Shown piece by piece: positions 33,786 through 44,250 of a stretch of DNA of 64,000 nucleotides (position 1 is its first letter; each line of letters starts with the position of its first letter). Source of the DNA: Morinoia aosen (lineage: Eukaryota; Arthropoda; Malacostraca; Amphipoda; Talitridae). Made by a program: the position numbers and the translations under genes. The notes beneath the pieces are model-generated. The model was not told where the DNA came from, did no database searches, and saw only the letters and a list, made by a program, of their open reading frames with translations. Location of the stretch: positions 61,642,392 to 61,706,391 of the forward strand of contig CM059559.1 in assembly GCA_030386875.1 (NCBI GenBank), in the 5' to 3' direction.

Positions 33786-35371
33786 AAAACTGAACTAAAC
33801 CTTAAGATTAAAACTGAATATTAACTAACTGCAGCTAACTCCACAGAGCACGCGTGCTTGCTTCCTATGACGGCACAGTCGCAGACCGCTGGTCCAACGC
33901 CCGCCTGTCTACCATAAGTTCGGCTCTGAAGAGCTCTTAATTTTGTTGCCCTTAACTTCAGTGGCTTAGGCTTCTCGTTCAAATGTCATTCCGACATTTC
34001 TCGCAATTAATTAAGACAAATTTTCCTATTACTGGATTCCGCGTATTTACTTTCTTTAAGTACCAATTAATTTTTTCTATATTTCCAAAGCCCAAAGTCA
34101 AATTCTCTTTCTAAATGCCAGTTCTTTTTGTTTTCTTGGTAAACAAGCTTAATTCATTAACCTTGCCCAACCTGGAGTCGAGGCAAATGTACCACAGGTG
34201 TCCATAGTGGCGTGGACAGCACTCCACGAAAGTGGTTGGTATGTTTTTTTTTTCGAAAAAAGTATTTTTTCGACATTTTTTCGAAGCAAGTTGTTTCCGA
34301 ATAATTTCTTGAAACAATATCCTTATGGCTTGTTCCATTTTTTCGGAACTAAGTTCTGAACCTTAAAGAATTTTCAAATATTTGTTTTATCTTTTTGCTT
34401 GAATAGTACAAAATAACGGTTAACAGAGGCTCTTTACGGAGAGTTTCAACTCTCTGCAAACTGTACCAGTAAGCTAGCAGACTGTGGTCTTTAAACGGAA
34501 ATAAAGCCACGAGTGAGAGGGTGGCACGCCTACCGGGTGTCACGAGACTTAGTCCTGCCTCTCATTAATTTGCATTAATGAGGGGACCGAACACTCGTAA
34601 TGAGGAATTGGCATACCTCCATGAGAAATACAAGAAAGCACAAGAAATTACGGGCAAACAAAAAAAAAATAATTACCATTTACAGAACATATACTAAAAC
34701 AAGGGCGGTACTCACCGATGTGAAGGGAACCCACTTACAATAGCGCGGTTTCTGTGCGCATCTGTGACGTTGAGAGATGTCGCTTCCAATATTGGGTACA
34801 TTATACACTAGATAATTTCGCATGAATTTTTGATTACGGCAGTAAGTCATACAACACTTTTATGAAGCTAACATACAATGACATGTCATTAGGAATAATG
34901 AAAATACCAATGTTTCAAACACCCTATCCTTTACAACACTCCAACCCAACTAACGGAATTGAGGAACTATACACGCCCACTGGCTTTCATGACAATGCTA
35001 TCCTGGTTAATTCGGCCGGCCAGCCAACCCCATTACGCTAGCTACACATCAAACACAATAGAATAAGACGCATTTATCATGGCTCTTCCAACAGTGCGAG
35101 ACATGGTCATAACTTCAAATCACAGGTTCATTCGCACAAGCACAGCTTCAGTTCAGATTCCCTAAGTTTTGCACAATTCAGACAAATGTCTATTGACGAC
35201 GGCATATGGCTCATTCCGCTTCTGCATCTTCGCACGTCAACCCCTTTTTGTTCATGAAGAGATCAAAACACCCTTCCTGCACAAATAATTTATCATCTCG
35301 ATACTTCTTTTAATCGCACAAATTATGAATTATGAAAATTTTCGTCGCATTTATTTCAAGAAATCTTTTCC
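33786..35371. other. Non-coding interval
   Basis: AT-rich, no gene seen. Contains a 22-bp hairpin at 34561-34582 (arms CTCATTAAT/ATTAATGAG, four-base loop) and several short homopolymer runs. Confidence 0.5.
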
Positions 35372-36023
35372 TGTGGTGTATACGCCAGGCACGTATTCCT
35401 ACGCGCGGCCAATCACAGGGCGGCACCGGTCGGCGGGTTGCTTGTGCACAGATCGTATTTTGTGTTCACGGACGCTTTGGTGTTCCAATGTGTTTATTCT
35501 GTTTAGAATTACACATGCGACGTTTTTTACGTTGTACGCTGCTCCGTTTGAGTGGCAGGAGGTATTTTATGGGATCTACTTCCTGACGTGTCGTCTGTGC
35601 GCCGGCCTTAGCATTATTGCGTCTGTTACTGGCGAGTGCGGTTGTGCGTGCTTGAACTTCCGGTTTCGCTCTTGAAGTATCCTTGCGAGATACTTGTGTT
35701 GTGTTTTCTCTTTTTCTTTGCTGAGACACAAGCAGGTAGGACCTGCAACCGTGTTGTGTGCCTGTGTACCTGAGTGTTGTTCAGACACACCACACTAACT
35801 GGAGCTAGTCTGTTTTCACTAGCTTGGAGCTTGTGTGTGCTTCCTTTCTGCCGTGAAGTGTTTTCGTTTTTACGGCAGCGTGTGTTCACACTGGGTGTGT
35901 CCTCTGACACACGAGCTCAGGTGTGCGTCTGGCGTCGGCTGTAGGGGAGGTTTGGAGGCCGATCCGAGCTCTGGGAGCTCGGCTTTGAGACCTTGGGTCT
36001 CGGGATTTGCACATCCCACAACA
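35372..36023 (+). repeat. 5' LTR of divergent Ty3-like element
   Basis: 652 bp, matching 40161-40824 with small indels (the right copy has TGC near the start and a GTGCGTCAATC insertion-like stretch at about 40386). TG...CA ends; preceded by TTTCC. Confidence 0.93.
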
Positions 36024-36051
36024 AGCTATCTAGGCTTTATTGCCTTGCCTT

Positions 36052-37017
36052 ATGTCGGAGGTGCGTAAGGCAGGGACTGCGTCATCGAGAGATGATGCAG
36101 GGTCGCCCGGGGCGGCTAGTGGTGTGTCTGGGACAGCCACCACGGTTGTTCTTAGGCAACTGGCCAGCATCCTGATGCAGGCTAAGGGGCCTATTATTGA
36201 CCGATTGGGGAGAGCTCTCCCCAAGTTCAGCGGCGACGGCACAGTGGATGTGTCGGAGCGGCTGGATGACCTTGAGCGCAGGTGCAAGGTCGAGCAGGTT
36301 GGACCTGAGGAGGTCGTAGACTTCCTGCTCGAGAACAATGCTGCTCGGGTGTTCCGCGCCCGTAGGGTGTCGGAGGCTTCCCAGTGGGAGGTAGTGAAGG
36401 CGACACTGCTGGTGCAGTACGGCATGTCGTGGCAGGAAGCCTACAGGCGCTTCACGGACCGTCAGCTTCAGGCTGGCGAGGCCGTGGACGTCTATGTGGA
36501 CGACCTGCAGCGCCTAGGCGCTCGGCTGAAGGCAGGGCCGGAGGACTTGATCTTCCGGGTCAAGTTCCTTGAGGGCCTGCCTCAGGCCATCCGTAAGTGG
36601 GCAGTGATGCTCCCGGAGGTTTACACCTCCAGCTTCGACGAGTTGCTGTCGAAGGTGCGTGACAGGGTGTTCGCACAGCGTGATGCTGATGGCCTTATTT
36701 ATGCGAGTAAGGCCAAGGCAGCCGCAGCTTCTTCCGGGATGAAGCCTGGGCTTGTATGCCCAAGGTGTACAGGACCTCACCGGGTGAGGGACTGTACCCA
36801 GACTCGCCGCAAGGCGAAGGCAGTGCCTCCTTCGAACAGCAGGAAAGAAAGCTTATGCTTTCGCTGCTCGAAGCCCGGGCACTTTGGTCGGAACTGCCCA
36901 GAGCCCACAGCTGCCGCAGGCGGCGCTGATCACGGTTCGGGTTTCCGCGGGGAGGAAGTGGAAAGGGGCACCGATTCCTCCGGCGTGAAACCATGGAAGT
37001 CTAGGTACTTTCACTAG
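36052..37017 (+). CDS. Gag of divergent Ty3-like element
   Basis: An uninterrupted 321-codon frame from ATG 36052 (MSEVRKAG). The open frame extends slightly upstream but without an ATG. Gag would form the particle and bind element RNA. After a Ser/Ala-rich start, a capsid-like helical part includes DRLGRALPKFSGDG, a block typical of Ty3-type Gag, and YRRFTDRQLQAGEAVDVYV. A CCHC knuckle CFRCSKPGHFGRNC (about 36858-36899) follows, with an earlier Cys pair (CPRCTGPHRVRDC). It ends at TAG 37015-37017. The pol frame is open from 36989, overlapping Gag by about 29 bases in the +1 phase. This is the only intact reading frame in the element. Confidence 0.9.
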   Translation: MSEVRKAGTASSRDDAGSPGAASGVSGTATTVVLRQLASILMQAKGPIIDRLGRALPKFSGDGTVDVSERLDDLERRCKVEQVGPEEVVDFLLENNAARVFRARRVSEASQWEVVKATLLVQYGMSWQEAYRRFTDRQLQAGEAVDVYVDDLQRLGARLKAGPEDLIFRVKFLEGLPQAIRKWAVMLPEVYTSSFDELLSKVRDRVFAQRDADGLIYASKAKAAAASSGMKPGLVCPRCTGPHRVRDCTQTRRKAKAVPPSNSRKESLCFRCSKPGHFGRNCPEPTAAAGGADHGSGFRGEEVERGTDSSGVKPWKSRYFH

Positions 37018-38473
37018 TCTTTCTACGAGAGGCTTGGCTGTCAGCGACAGCCAACAGCGTCCTGGGGACGTTGTCGTGACTGGCGCTCATGCGCCTGTCA
37101 CGGGTAAGCAGGGCTTACCCATGGCAGCTGGTAGGCTTACTTCGAGTAGCATGCCAGTTGTCAAGGCCATTGTGAATGGCCATTCTGCCTTGTGTCTGGT
37201 TGATACCGGCAGCGGGTGCACGATGGTGTCCACCCGAGTGGTGGAGGGACTGTTGGGCCGCAAGGCCCGACATTTTGTGACGGCTGATGGCAGAAATTCC
37301 TCTAAGGGGAAGGAATGCCAGGCAGTCGTGCAGTTGCATGGGCACTCTTTTAGAGTGGCAGCAATTGCAGTTGAAGGGTTGGAGAATCTTGGCGTTGACT
37401 GCCTCTGGGGTGACGATGTAATCGATCACATGGGAGGAGTCACTGTCAAAAGAGGACCCAACTCTCGGTACCATGTTGTGTGGGGTCAACCCACCTCTGC
37501 TAGGTGCTGTGGTAGTGCTCCCAGGAAGGGAGGTCGTGAGGTCGTTCGTGGGGTTAACTCACTTACGATTAGTGATCACGACTTTGAAGCCACGTTTTCT
37601 AACGGTCATTGGACCGTTAGTTGGCGTTGGTCAACCGGCGAGCCGACGCAGCTTCAAACTGGTGTTGGCGAGTACAGGTGTACGCGCGCGCCAGGCGTAC
37701 ATGAGAGGTATGCTGAGGAGATCCAGAGTTGGATCTCTAAAGGTTGGCTGGTGAAGTGGAACGGCCCGGTAAAAGGGGTCATACCACTTTTGGCGGTTGT
37801 CCAGCCAACCAAAGACAAGGTGAGACCGGTAATGGATTACCGTGAACTTAACTTGTTCATTGAGTCTCACACTGGGGATGAGCAAACCGCTGAGTGTGCC
37901 GATAAGGTGCGCAAATGGAGGCAGTTTGAAGGGGAGCTTAAGGTCGTTGACCTTAAGGTTGCCTATCTTCAAATTCGTGTCTCCCGTGACTTGTGGCAGT
38001 ATCAAGTCGTGAGGTATAATGGAGTGCATTATGCCTTTACTCGCCTCGGGTTTGGCTTGTCATGTGAGCCCAGGATTATGACGATGATCTTGGGCAAGGT
38101 TCTTTCGATGGACGATAAGATTAATCGTGCCACGGATCATTATATTGACGATATAATGGTCCAAGAGTCCATTGTGAGTGCTTCTCATGTGAGAAAGCAC
38201 CTGCAGTTGTATGGGCTCGAATCTAAAGAACCAGTGAGTCTCGATGGAGGTCGAGTACTCGGGATAGCCTTAAAGAGGTCTCCCACTGGACATCTATTAA
38301 TGTCAAGAGGAAGTGAGTTGTCTTCCTTCATTTCAGAGACGTCTGAGATGACTAAGAGAGAGCTGTTCTCTCTGTGTGGCCGCCTTGTAGCTCATTATCC
38401 TGTAGCTGGGTGGTTACGACCTCACTGTAGCTTTTTGAAGCGACCCCAGTCGCTACAGTGGGCCATGGGATAA
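36989..38473 (+). pseudogene. Protease and reverse transcriptase of divergent Ty3-like element
   Basis: The pol frame begins inside the end of Gag (+1 relative to it) with no obvious ATG. The protease motif CLVDTGSGCTMVS (Asp-Thr-Gly at bases 37202-37210) is intact. RT follows: VRPVMDYRELN, a substituted VVDLKVAYLQIRV block holding the first Asp, FTRLGFGLSC, and catalytic YIDD at bases 38141-38152. An RT-RNase H connection (LFSLCGRLVAHYPVAGWLRP) ends the frame, which is lost at TAA 38471-38473 by an indel; coding resumes in another frame at 38469. Without a database search I can only call the clade divergent. Confidence 0.88.
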
Positions 38474-39600
38474 GCCTGTCAGTCACCGTGTCCTGAAGCT
38501 AGCTAAGGAGCTGGCTTCGCGAGCACTGGCTGATGACCCTGTAAAGGGTCGTTGGCATGTAAATCCTGATGGTAATGTTACCGTCTGGACTGACGCCAGT
38601 TCACTGGCAATGGGTGTGGTCGTCCAGGTGGATGATCGCATCGTGGAGGATGCTACCTGGCTGGACAGATCATCTCCACATTAATGTCTCAGAGCTTGAG
38701 GCTGTGGGACGTGGAATCAATCTGGCTATTATGTGGGGCTTCAAGACCTTCACTATAGCCACTGATTCCAAGACAGTATTATCCTGGTTGGATAACACTG
38801 TCGGTGATCACAGTCGTGTGCGCACCAAAGGAGCAGCGCAGATGCTCATCAAGCGTCGCTTGATGGTGATCAAGGAGATCATCAATGAGTATCAGCTGTC
38901 AGTTGAGTTTCGATTCGCTCCCACGATCGAGAACAAAGCTGATCAGCTCACTCGTGTGACTAAGAGCTGGCTTAGTTATCACACGGCTGACGAGCCGGAC
39001 TCTGTCTTGGCTGCGTCAGTGGCGGCTTGTGCAGAAGAAGGGACGCCAGAGAGCGCCATTTGGAAGGCTCATTTGCCTCACCATTTGGGCGTTGATTGTA
39101 CCTTTTATTTGGTCAAGCAGTGCAGGCCGGGCCTTACTCGAGACCAAGTGAAACGTACGGTTGCTGGGTGCGAGGAGTGTCTTCGCATTGATCCTGCAAG
39201 ACGGGTGGAGAACCTTGTCGAGCACGGAAATTTAGCCATCGAGAGTGACTGGCATCGTGTAGCTGCGGATGTGATGCACTATAACGGTGTACAGTTTTTC
39301 TCTCTCGTCGATTGCGGACCATCTAGGTTTGCAATTTGGCGAAGGCTCTCGAACGAGTCGGCAGCCAGTGTAGTCACTCATCTCCAGCAGGTGGTGATTG
39401 AGCGAGGACCTTTTGTGGAGCTATTGTTGGACAATTCTGCCACATTTAGGTCGGCAACTGTCACTCAGTTTGCCAACGAATGGGGTATCTCTCTGCGTTT
39501 CAGAGCCGCTTATGCCCCGAGCGGTAATGGAATCGTAGAGAGAAATCATCGTACAATCAAGAGGATTGCTGCGCGGGGGGGATTACCCCCGAGGTGGTGA
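38474..39600 (+). pseudogene. RNase H and integrase of divergent Ty3-like element
   Basis: RNase H begins in one frame (VTVWTDASSLAMG, first Asp about 38593) and, after an indel near 38665, continues in the frame of 38569 with LHINVSELEAVGRGIN and FTIATDSKTVLSWL. Integrase follows: a His/Cys zinc region (HHLGVDCTF, CEECLRIDP) and a DDE core with Asp234, Asp288 and Glu324 of this frame, the last two in exact DD(35)E spacing. Phase is lost again at a G7 run (39575-39581). The relative at 44200-43216 has the same blocks on the minus strand, which confirms where the frames should join. Confidence 0.88.
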
Positions 39601-40137
39601 CATTTTGGTACAATGTAACGCCACGGCACGGAGTCGATAGCAACTCAGTGCCTTGTCGTAAGTTATTCGCCTATCTTTGGAGGATGCCTTACGACAACGG
39701 CTTAGGTAAGGCCGGAGATGACGGCAAAAATGTGCATTTTGCCGTCGGTGACAGGGTGTGGGTGAAGCCCGCAGTGCCCTCTTGCACCAAGCAGTGGACT
39801 CCTGGGCGAGTCACATCTGTTCGATCAAGGCACGTTGTGTGAATTGATGGCATGCCTAGGCATGTCAGCGACATAAGGAAACGTCGCGGCTCTGACTCTG
39901 AGGACGTGTACGATGCATGTGACTCAGACAACGATAGGCCCCATGAGGCTCCTGTTGAGCCTCTTCAGGTTAGTGTTGAGGAAGCTCCGGAAACACAATT
40001 CGAAACTGCCAACGACACGGGAGAGCCCGTCGTTGACGCAGGTGACGAGGTTGTCACGGAGAATGGTAATGAGATGCCAGGACGACCCGTTCGGGAGCGG
40101 CGTCCCCCCCCAATGGTTGGGTGATTACGTCACCTGA
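39594..40137 (+). pseudogene. Integrase C-terminus of divergent Ty3-like element
   Basis: After the G7 run, coding continues in phase 0: NVTPRHGVDS, then a C-terminal DNA-binding segment VGDRVWVKPAVPSCTKQWTPG. A TGA at 39840-39842 replaces a Cys codon seen in the relative (VVCLDGMPKHV). The acidic tail follows, and at the C8 run (40104-40111) the phase shifts again, giving the terminal QWLGDYVT and TGA 40135-40137 in the neighbouring frame. Tails of the form RRPP-aromatic-Leu end many Ty3-type polyproteins. Confidence 0.82.
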
Positions 40138-40149
40138 GTTCCTCGAGGA

Positions 40150-40160
40150 ACTGAGGGGAA
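40150..40160 (+). promoter_or_regulatory. Polypurine tract of divergent Ty3-like element
   Basis: ACTGAGGGGAA abuts the TG of the 3' LTR at 40161. It is the expected plus-strand primer. Confidence 0.7.
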
Positions 40161-40824
40161 TGTGGTGTATTGCTACGCCAGGCACGTATTCCTACGCGCG
40201 GCCAATCACAGGGCGGCACCGGTAGGTGGGTTGCTTGTGCACAGATCGTATTTTGTGTTCACGGACGCTTTGGTGTTACAATGTGTTTATTCTGTTTAGA
40301 ATTACACATGCGACGTTTTTTACGTTGTAAGCTGCTCCGTTTGAGTGGCAGGAGGTATTTTATGGGATCTACGTCCTGACGTGTGGTGCGTCAATCTGTG
40401 CGCCGGCCTTAGCATTATTGCGTCTGTCACTGGCGAGTGCGGTTGTGCGTGCTTGAGCTTCCGGTTTCGCTCTTGAAGTATCCTTGCGAGATACTTGTGT
40501 TGTGTTTTCTCTTTTTCTTTGCTGAAACACAAGCAAGTAGGACCTGCAGGCGTGTTGTGTGCCTGTGTATCTGAGTGTTGTTCAAACACACCACACTAAC
40601 TGGAGCTAGTGTGTTTTCACTAGCTTGGAGCTTGTGTGTGCTTCCTTTCTGCCGTGAAGTGTTTTCGTTTTTACGGCAGCGTGTGTTCACACTGGGTGTG
40701 TCCTCTGACACACGAGCTCAGGTGTGTGTCTGGCGTCGGCTGTAGGGGAGGTTTGGAGGCCGATCTGAGCTCTGGGAGCTCGGCTTTGAGACCTTGGGTC
40801 TCGGGATTTGCACATCTCACAACA
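40161..40824 (+). repeat. 3' LTR of divergent Ty3-like element
   Basis: 664 bp, matching 35372-36023; followed by the TTTCC duplication at 40825-40829. Confidence 0.93.
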
Positions 40825-41067
40825 TTTCCAAAGAAAACTACCTCTCTTCTGAACCAAAAATAATTCTTACCCGCCTGGCGAAGCCGAAAATTAATATTCC
40901 ATTTACTGAATACCATGGTCTGATTGGTCTGTTCTTCCCGCTCTTCAAAGATAGACGTAGAATTTTTAATCTATTGATTCAACTAAATAAATTTTAATAA
41001 GTGCAACTTCCTACATATGCAACACATATTTCGACGCACGTTATATATGTCTTCACGTATTTTCAGA
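40825..41067. other. Non-coding interval
   Basis: Flanking sequence between two LTR elements; no gene seen. Confidence 0.5.
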
Positions 41068-42302
41068 GTGTGATATTTTTCAGTAAAACTTTATTTCCGA
41101 CGCACTTTATCGCGAACTGTGCTCTGCGTAAGACTGAACTTATCTCATCAGCTCTACCAAAATGTTCGAGAGGGCTGTTCTCTACTTTTCCGCACAGCCA
41201 ATCGCGCTCTTCGAGAATTCGTACGTAATTGTCCAAAACCCCTCCCGTATGTTGCCTTTGCCGTTTTATTGGCGTTTCTTCCCTTCGAATTTTCTCTCCC
41301 ATGGTTTACCTGTCCCTCATTGGCTATAAGACCCTCTGGTGAGAGCTCAGATAACTTCGCCTTATTTAGGTCCTTCAAATAAAACCGTTGCTAGGCAACG
41401 CTAGCACTTCGAGCGCCTTAATTGTCCCCCATCTGTTGCGGTCAACCCTCGCGGGTGGTGTTTTCCTGCTCTGCCCCGCAGCGTAGGCACTCTTATTTCA
41501 TGCCTCATCCAAAATCCTTACCAATCAAAACATATTTCTCACGACTCCAACGCAGGGCTGTTGATTTTGACATTCTTTTGGTTCAAAGGTTGATCGTAAA
41601 TTTTCCACTCATAACGGATCGACTGAGGCCTCTCATAACACATCACACACACTCACACACATCGTTCACTCGATGCTCTCATACACACAAGATGTTGAAG
41701 CGACCCTTCTGCACTGCTGGAAATGCCCTACAAAAACGCCAAACACAAAAACACGAATCCCAACTCGATTAAGTCATAAAAAAACATAATCTCTTAAATT
41801 TTCCATCAATTCTAAAAAATTAACACATCCATAAATTCCAAGGAATTCACAAAATCAAAATGTTTCCTAACACGGGCACTCGACCTTACCTTCCTCAGAA
41901 TCGTCCTCATGTGGAGAGCCGTACCAAAAGTACGACGCTCTCCGCAACTGTACGACCTTTCCTTGTTGCAGCCCTACTCCTTCCGACCAGGAGCAAACAA
42001 ATCCTTCTACGAGTCGCCGAGCACTCTATTACTCGGATAATCCAGTTGCCTAGCAGTTACGCAGCTCTATCACAGCCTCACTGTACAACTCCAGTTGCCT
42101 CTCAACTACGCAGCTTTATCACTGCCTCACTGGATGCAAAAAGACGCACTTCTAATGCCAAGAACGTAAGTTTCGTCCTCACTCTACCGCTGCTGTAATC
42201 CACTGCCGCCACGCTGGCAGCCGTCTGCCAACCGCAAGCAAGATGGCTGTCTCACTCAGACGGTGCGTATATCTTCGCCGCGCCCTCTTGCGGCGGCAGA
42301 CA
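41068..42302 (-). repeat. Probable 3' LTR of the minus-strand Ty3-like element
   Basis: On the minus strand, a purine tract (CTAGGGGAGATGCGG, about 42303-42318) is followed by TGTCTGCC at 42302-42295. The far end is tentatively ATATCACA at 41068, just after an AATAAA (minus, near 41095). It contains a direct repeat (period 49) at 42042-42137, CCAAT-type words and a palindromic GTTGCTAGGCAAC at 41387-41399. No partner LTR is present, so the left limit is a guess. Confidence 0.45.
41387..41399. promoter_or_regulatory. X-box-like palindrome
   Basis: GTTGCTAGGCAAC fits the RFX-factor X-box consensus (GTTRCY, short spacer, RGYAAC). It lies in the probable LTR. Function is only inferred from the match. 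Confidence 0.35.
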
Positions 42303-42614
42303 CCGCATCTCCCCTAGTTCCTTGTTGAAATCTTTATTGTAGGACCTTGAATGTATATGTGTATTATGCTAATAATTTTACAGTGCTCTTGTGTTAGAAT
42401 GTGTTTAGAGAATACTCTGCTCTGAAAACTGAGCTCATGGTTCTGATGTTTTGCTGGAGTCCACTCCACCTCTTGACGTAGCGATGTAAACAAACTGTTG
42501 CCCTGCCTGTCTCACTTTGTGTTACAGAAAATACATTTAGTGTTAGTGTCTCTGTCTCGTAATTAACCCTAACCACGTTTAACAGTTCCTCACGAAATTC
42601 CCGTTGCTTAGTGC

Positions 42615-43488
42615 CTAGCACTCATATTCATCCAAGTATGTGGGACGCCGTCGCTCACGGTGCAACCGCCTTAATTGCTCACGCTCCTCCCGATGCTCCT
42701 CAGCATTGCTACCAACAGCGTCTCGCTCGCCGCCCTCCTCTTCCGGGGGATCGTCAGTCTTTTCTCTTATAACTCGCGATCCGCCGCCGGCTCAACAGGC
42801 TCCCTGTTTAAGGCGTAAACTACAACTCCCTCTAGTAACCCAAAGGGAGTTGCACCGTAGTTGTCCCCTCCGCCGAAAACCACTGCCTCGGGCTCCATTG
42901 CGTCAGCAACACTACCCTGGTTCTCAGGAACCCTGCCCACTCACCACCAAACCGACTTTTCGCAACGTCGCGCACATGCTTAGGCATGCCGTCTAAGCAC
43001 ACCACTTGCTTTGACACGACGCCAGTGACCTCACCTGACGTCCACTGCTTAGTGCATGAGGGCAGTGAGGGTTTCACTCACATCTCATCACCAACAGCAA
43101 AGCTGTTGTTCTCGCAGCCATCAATCACCCGGAGATTGACATCAAATGGCACTCACCAGCAGTATTTAAAAATAACGCTCGAAGGAACCGCCAGCCTCAG
43201 TTTCCTTCCGAGGCATTACATTGTACCAAATATGGCCTCCATAGGGGAGATACCTCCCCTAGCGGCGATCCTCTTGATCGTCCGGTTATTTCTCTCGACG
43301 ATTCCGATGCCACTTGGGGCGAAGGCGGCACAGGATCGCAGAGAAATTCCCCACTCATCAGCAAACTGCTCATTAGTCGCTGATTGAAACGCCGTCGAAT
43401 TGTCCAACAACAATTCATCACATGGCCCTCGCTCAACTACGACTTCGCGTAAATGAGCAAGAATGCTCGCAGCTGACTCAATCAGCAA
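42615..43488 (-). pseudogene. Integrase core and C-terminus of minus-strand Ty3-like element
   Basis: On the minus strand, 43488-43216 carries the second half of the integrase core (LLLDNSTAFQS with Asp, GIVERNNRTIKRI with Glu). The C-terminal segment 43077-42832 (LPSCTKQWTSGEVTG, VVCLDGMPKHVRDV) matches the relative. A third frame from about 42770 encodes an Asp/Glu/Arg-rich tail ending RRPTYLDEYEC with a stop at 42617-42615. Two changes of phase separate these parts. The product would have inserted element cDNA into the genome. Confidence 0.78.
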
Positions 43489-44250
43489 CCATCACCAGAT
43501 GGCGAACACGAGGGTCTACAGTCAACCATGAACAAGTAGAGCTTGGCACCGTAATGGGTTACGTCAACCGCAACCCGGCGCCAGCTCTCCTCCACAGATA
43601 GACCCCCTCGCACCATGAGATTCTTCTCCTGGAGAGCAGGATCAATCCACTGACAGGCCTCGCATCCAGCCAGCTCACGCTTCACCTGCTCTCGCGACAG
43701 ATCACTCCGGATCTGACGAGCCAAGTAAAACGTCCGATCGATGCCCAAATGATGCGCCAGATGAGCCGCCCAAATGGCATCTTCGAGACTCTCTCCAGTG
43801 GCAAGCACAGCAGACACCTCTGCCACGGCTTCACCAGCGTCACGGTAACTAAGCCACCTCTTAGAAGCCCTTGTCATCTGATCGACTTTGTTCTCGATCG
43901 TCGAAACGAAGCGAACAGACACGACCAGACCATGCTCAACGATCGATCGTCTCACGGATCACCCCAAGACGTCGCTTCACGAGCATCTCCGCGGCACCCT
44001 TCGTACGAACACGATTGCGGCCATCGACATTGCTGTCCATCCATGTGACGACTGTCTGGGAATTACTGGCGACCGCGAAAGTTTCAAAACACCAAGCAAT
44101 CGCCAAATTGATTCCCTGCGCAACAGCCTCCAGCTCAGCCACATTGATATGAAGATGGTCTGACTCTTTCCGGAGCCAAGATGCATCCTCAACAATGCGG
44201 CCATCGAGCTCAAGGGTCATACCGACTCCGAGGGAGCTGGCATCAGTCTA
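43482..44250 (-). pseudogene. RNase H and start of integrase, minus-strand Ty3-like element
   Basis: From 44220 on the minus strand: DHLHINVAELEAVAQGIN and FAVASNSQTVVTWM are RNase H blocks paralleling 38690-38790. The frame from 43955 completes RNase H (FVSTIENKVDQMTR) and enters integrase (HHLGIDRTFYLARQ; CEACQWIDP; first Asp in VAVDVTHYG). A TAG at 44250-44248 separates this from upstream pol where the relative has Trp in VWTDASS. The order of domains and sequence leave little doubt about identity. Confidence 0.8.

Larger units (their letters stand above)
35372..40824 (+). mobile_element. Divergent Ty3-like LTR retrotransposon
   Basis: A 5.45-kb element with LTRs at 35372-36023 and 40161-40824, both TGTGGTG...CACAACA, and an exact 5-bp duplication TTTCC (35367-35371 and 40825-40829). 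It encodes Gag with one CCHC knuckle, then protease, RT, RNase H and integrase. The order is Ty3/Gypsy-like, but the RT and RNase H sequences (HYIDDIMV, LHINVSELEAV, LVAHYPVAGWLRP) are unlike the Gypsy element at 1-3570. Pol has several lesions. Confidence 0.92.
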
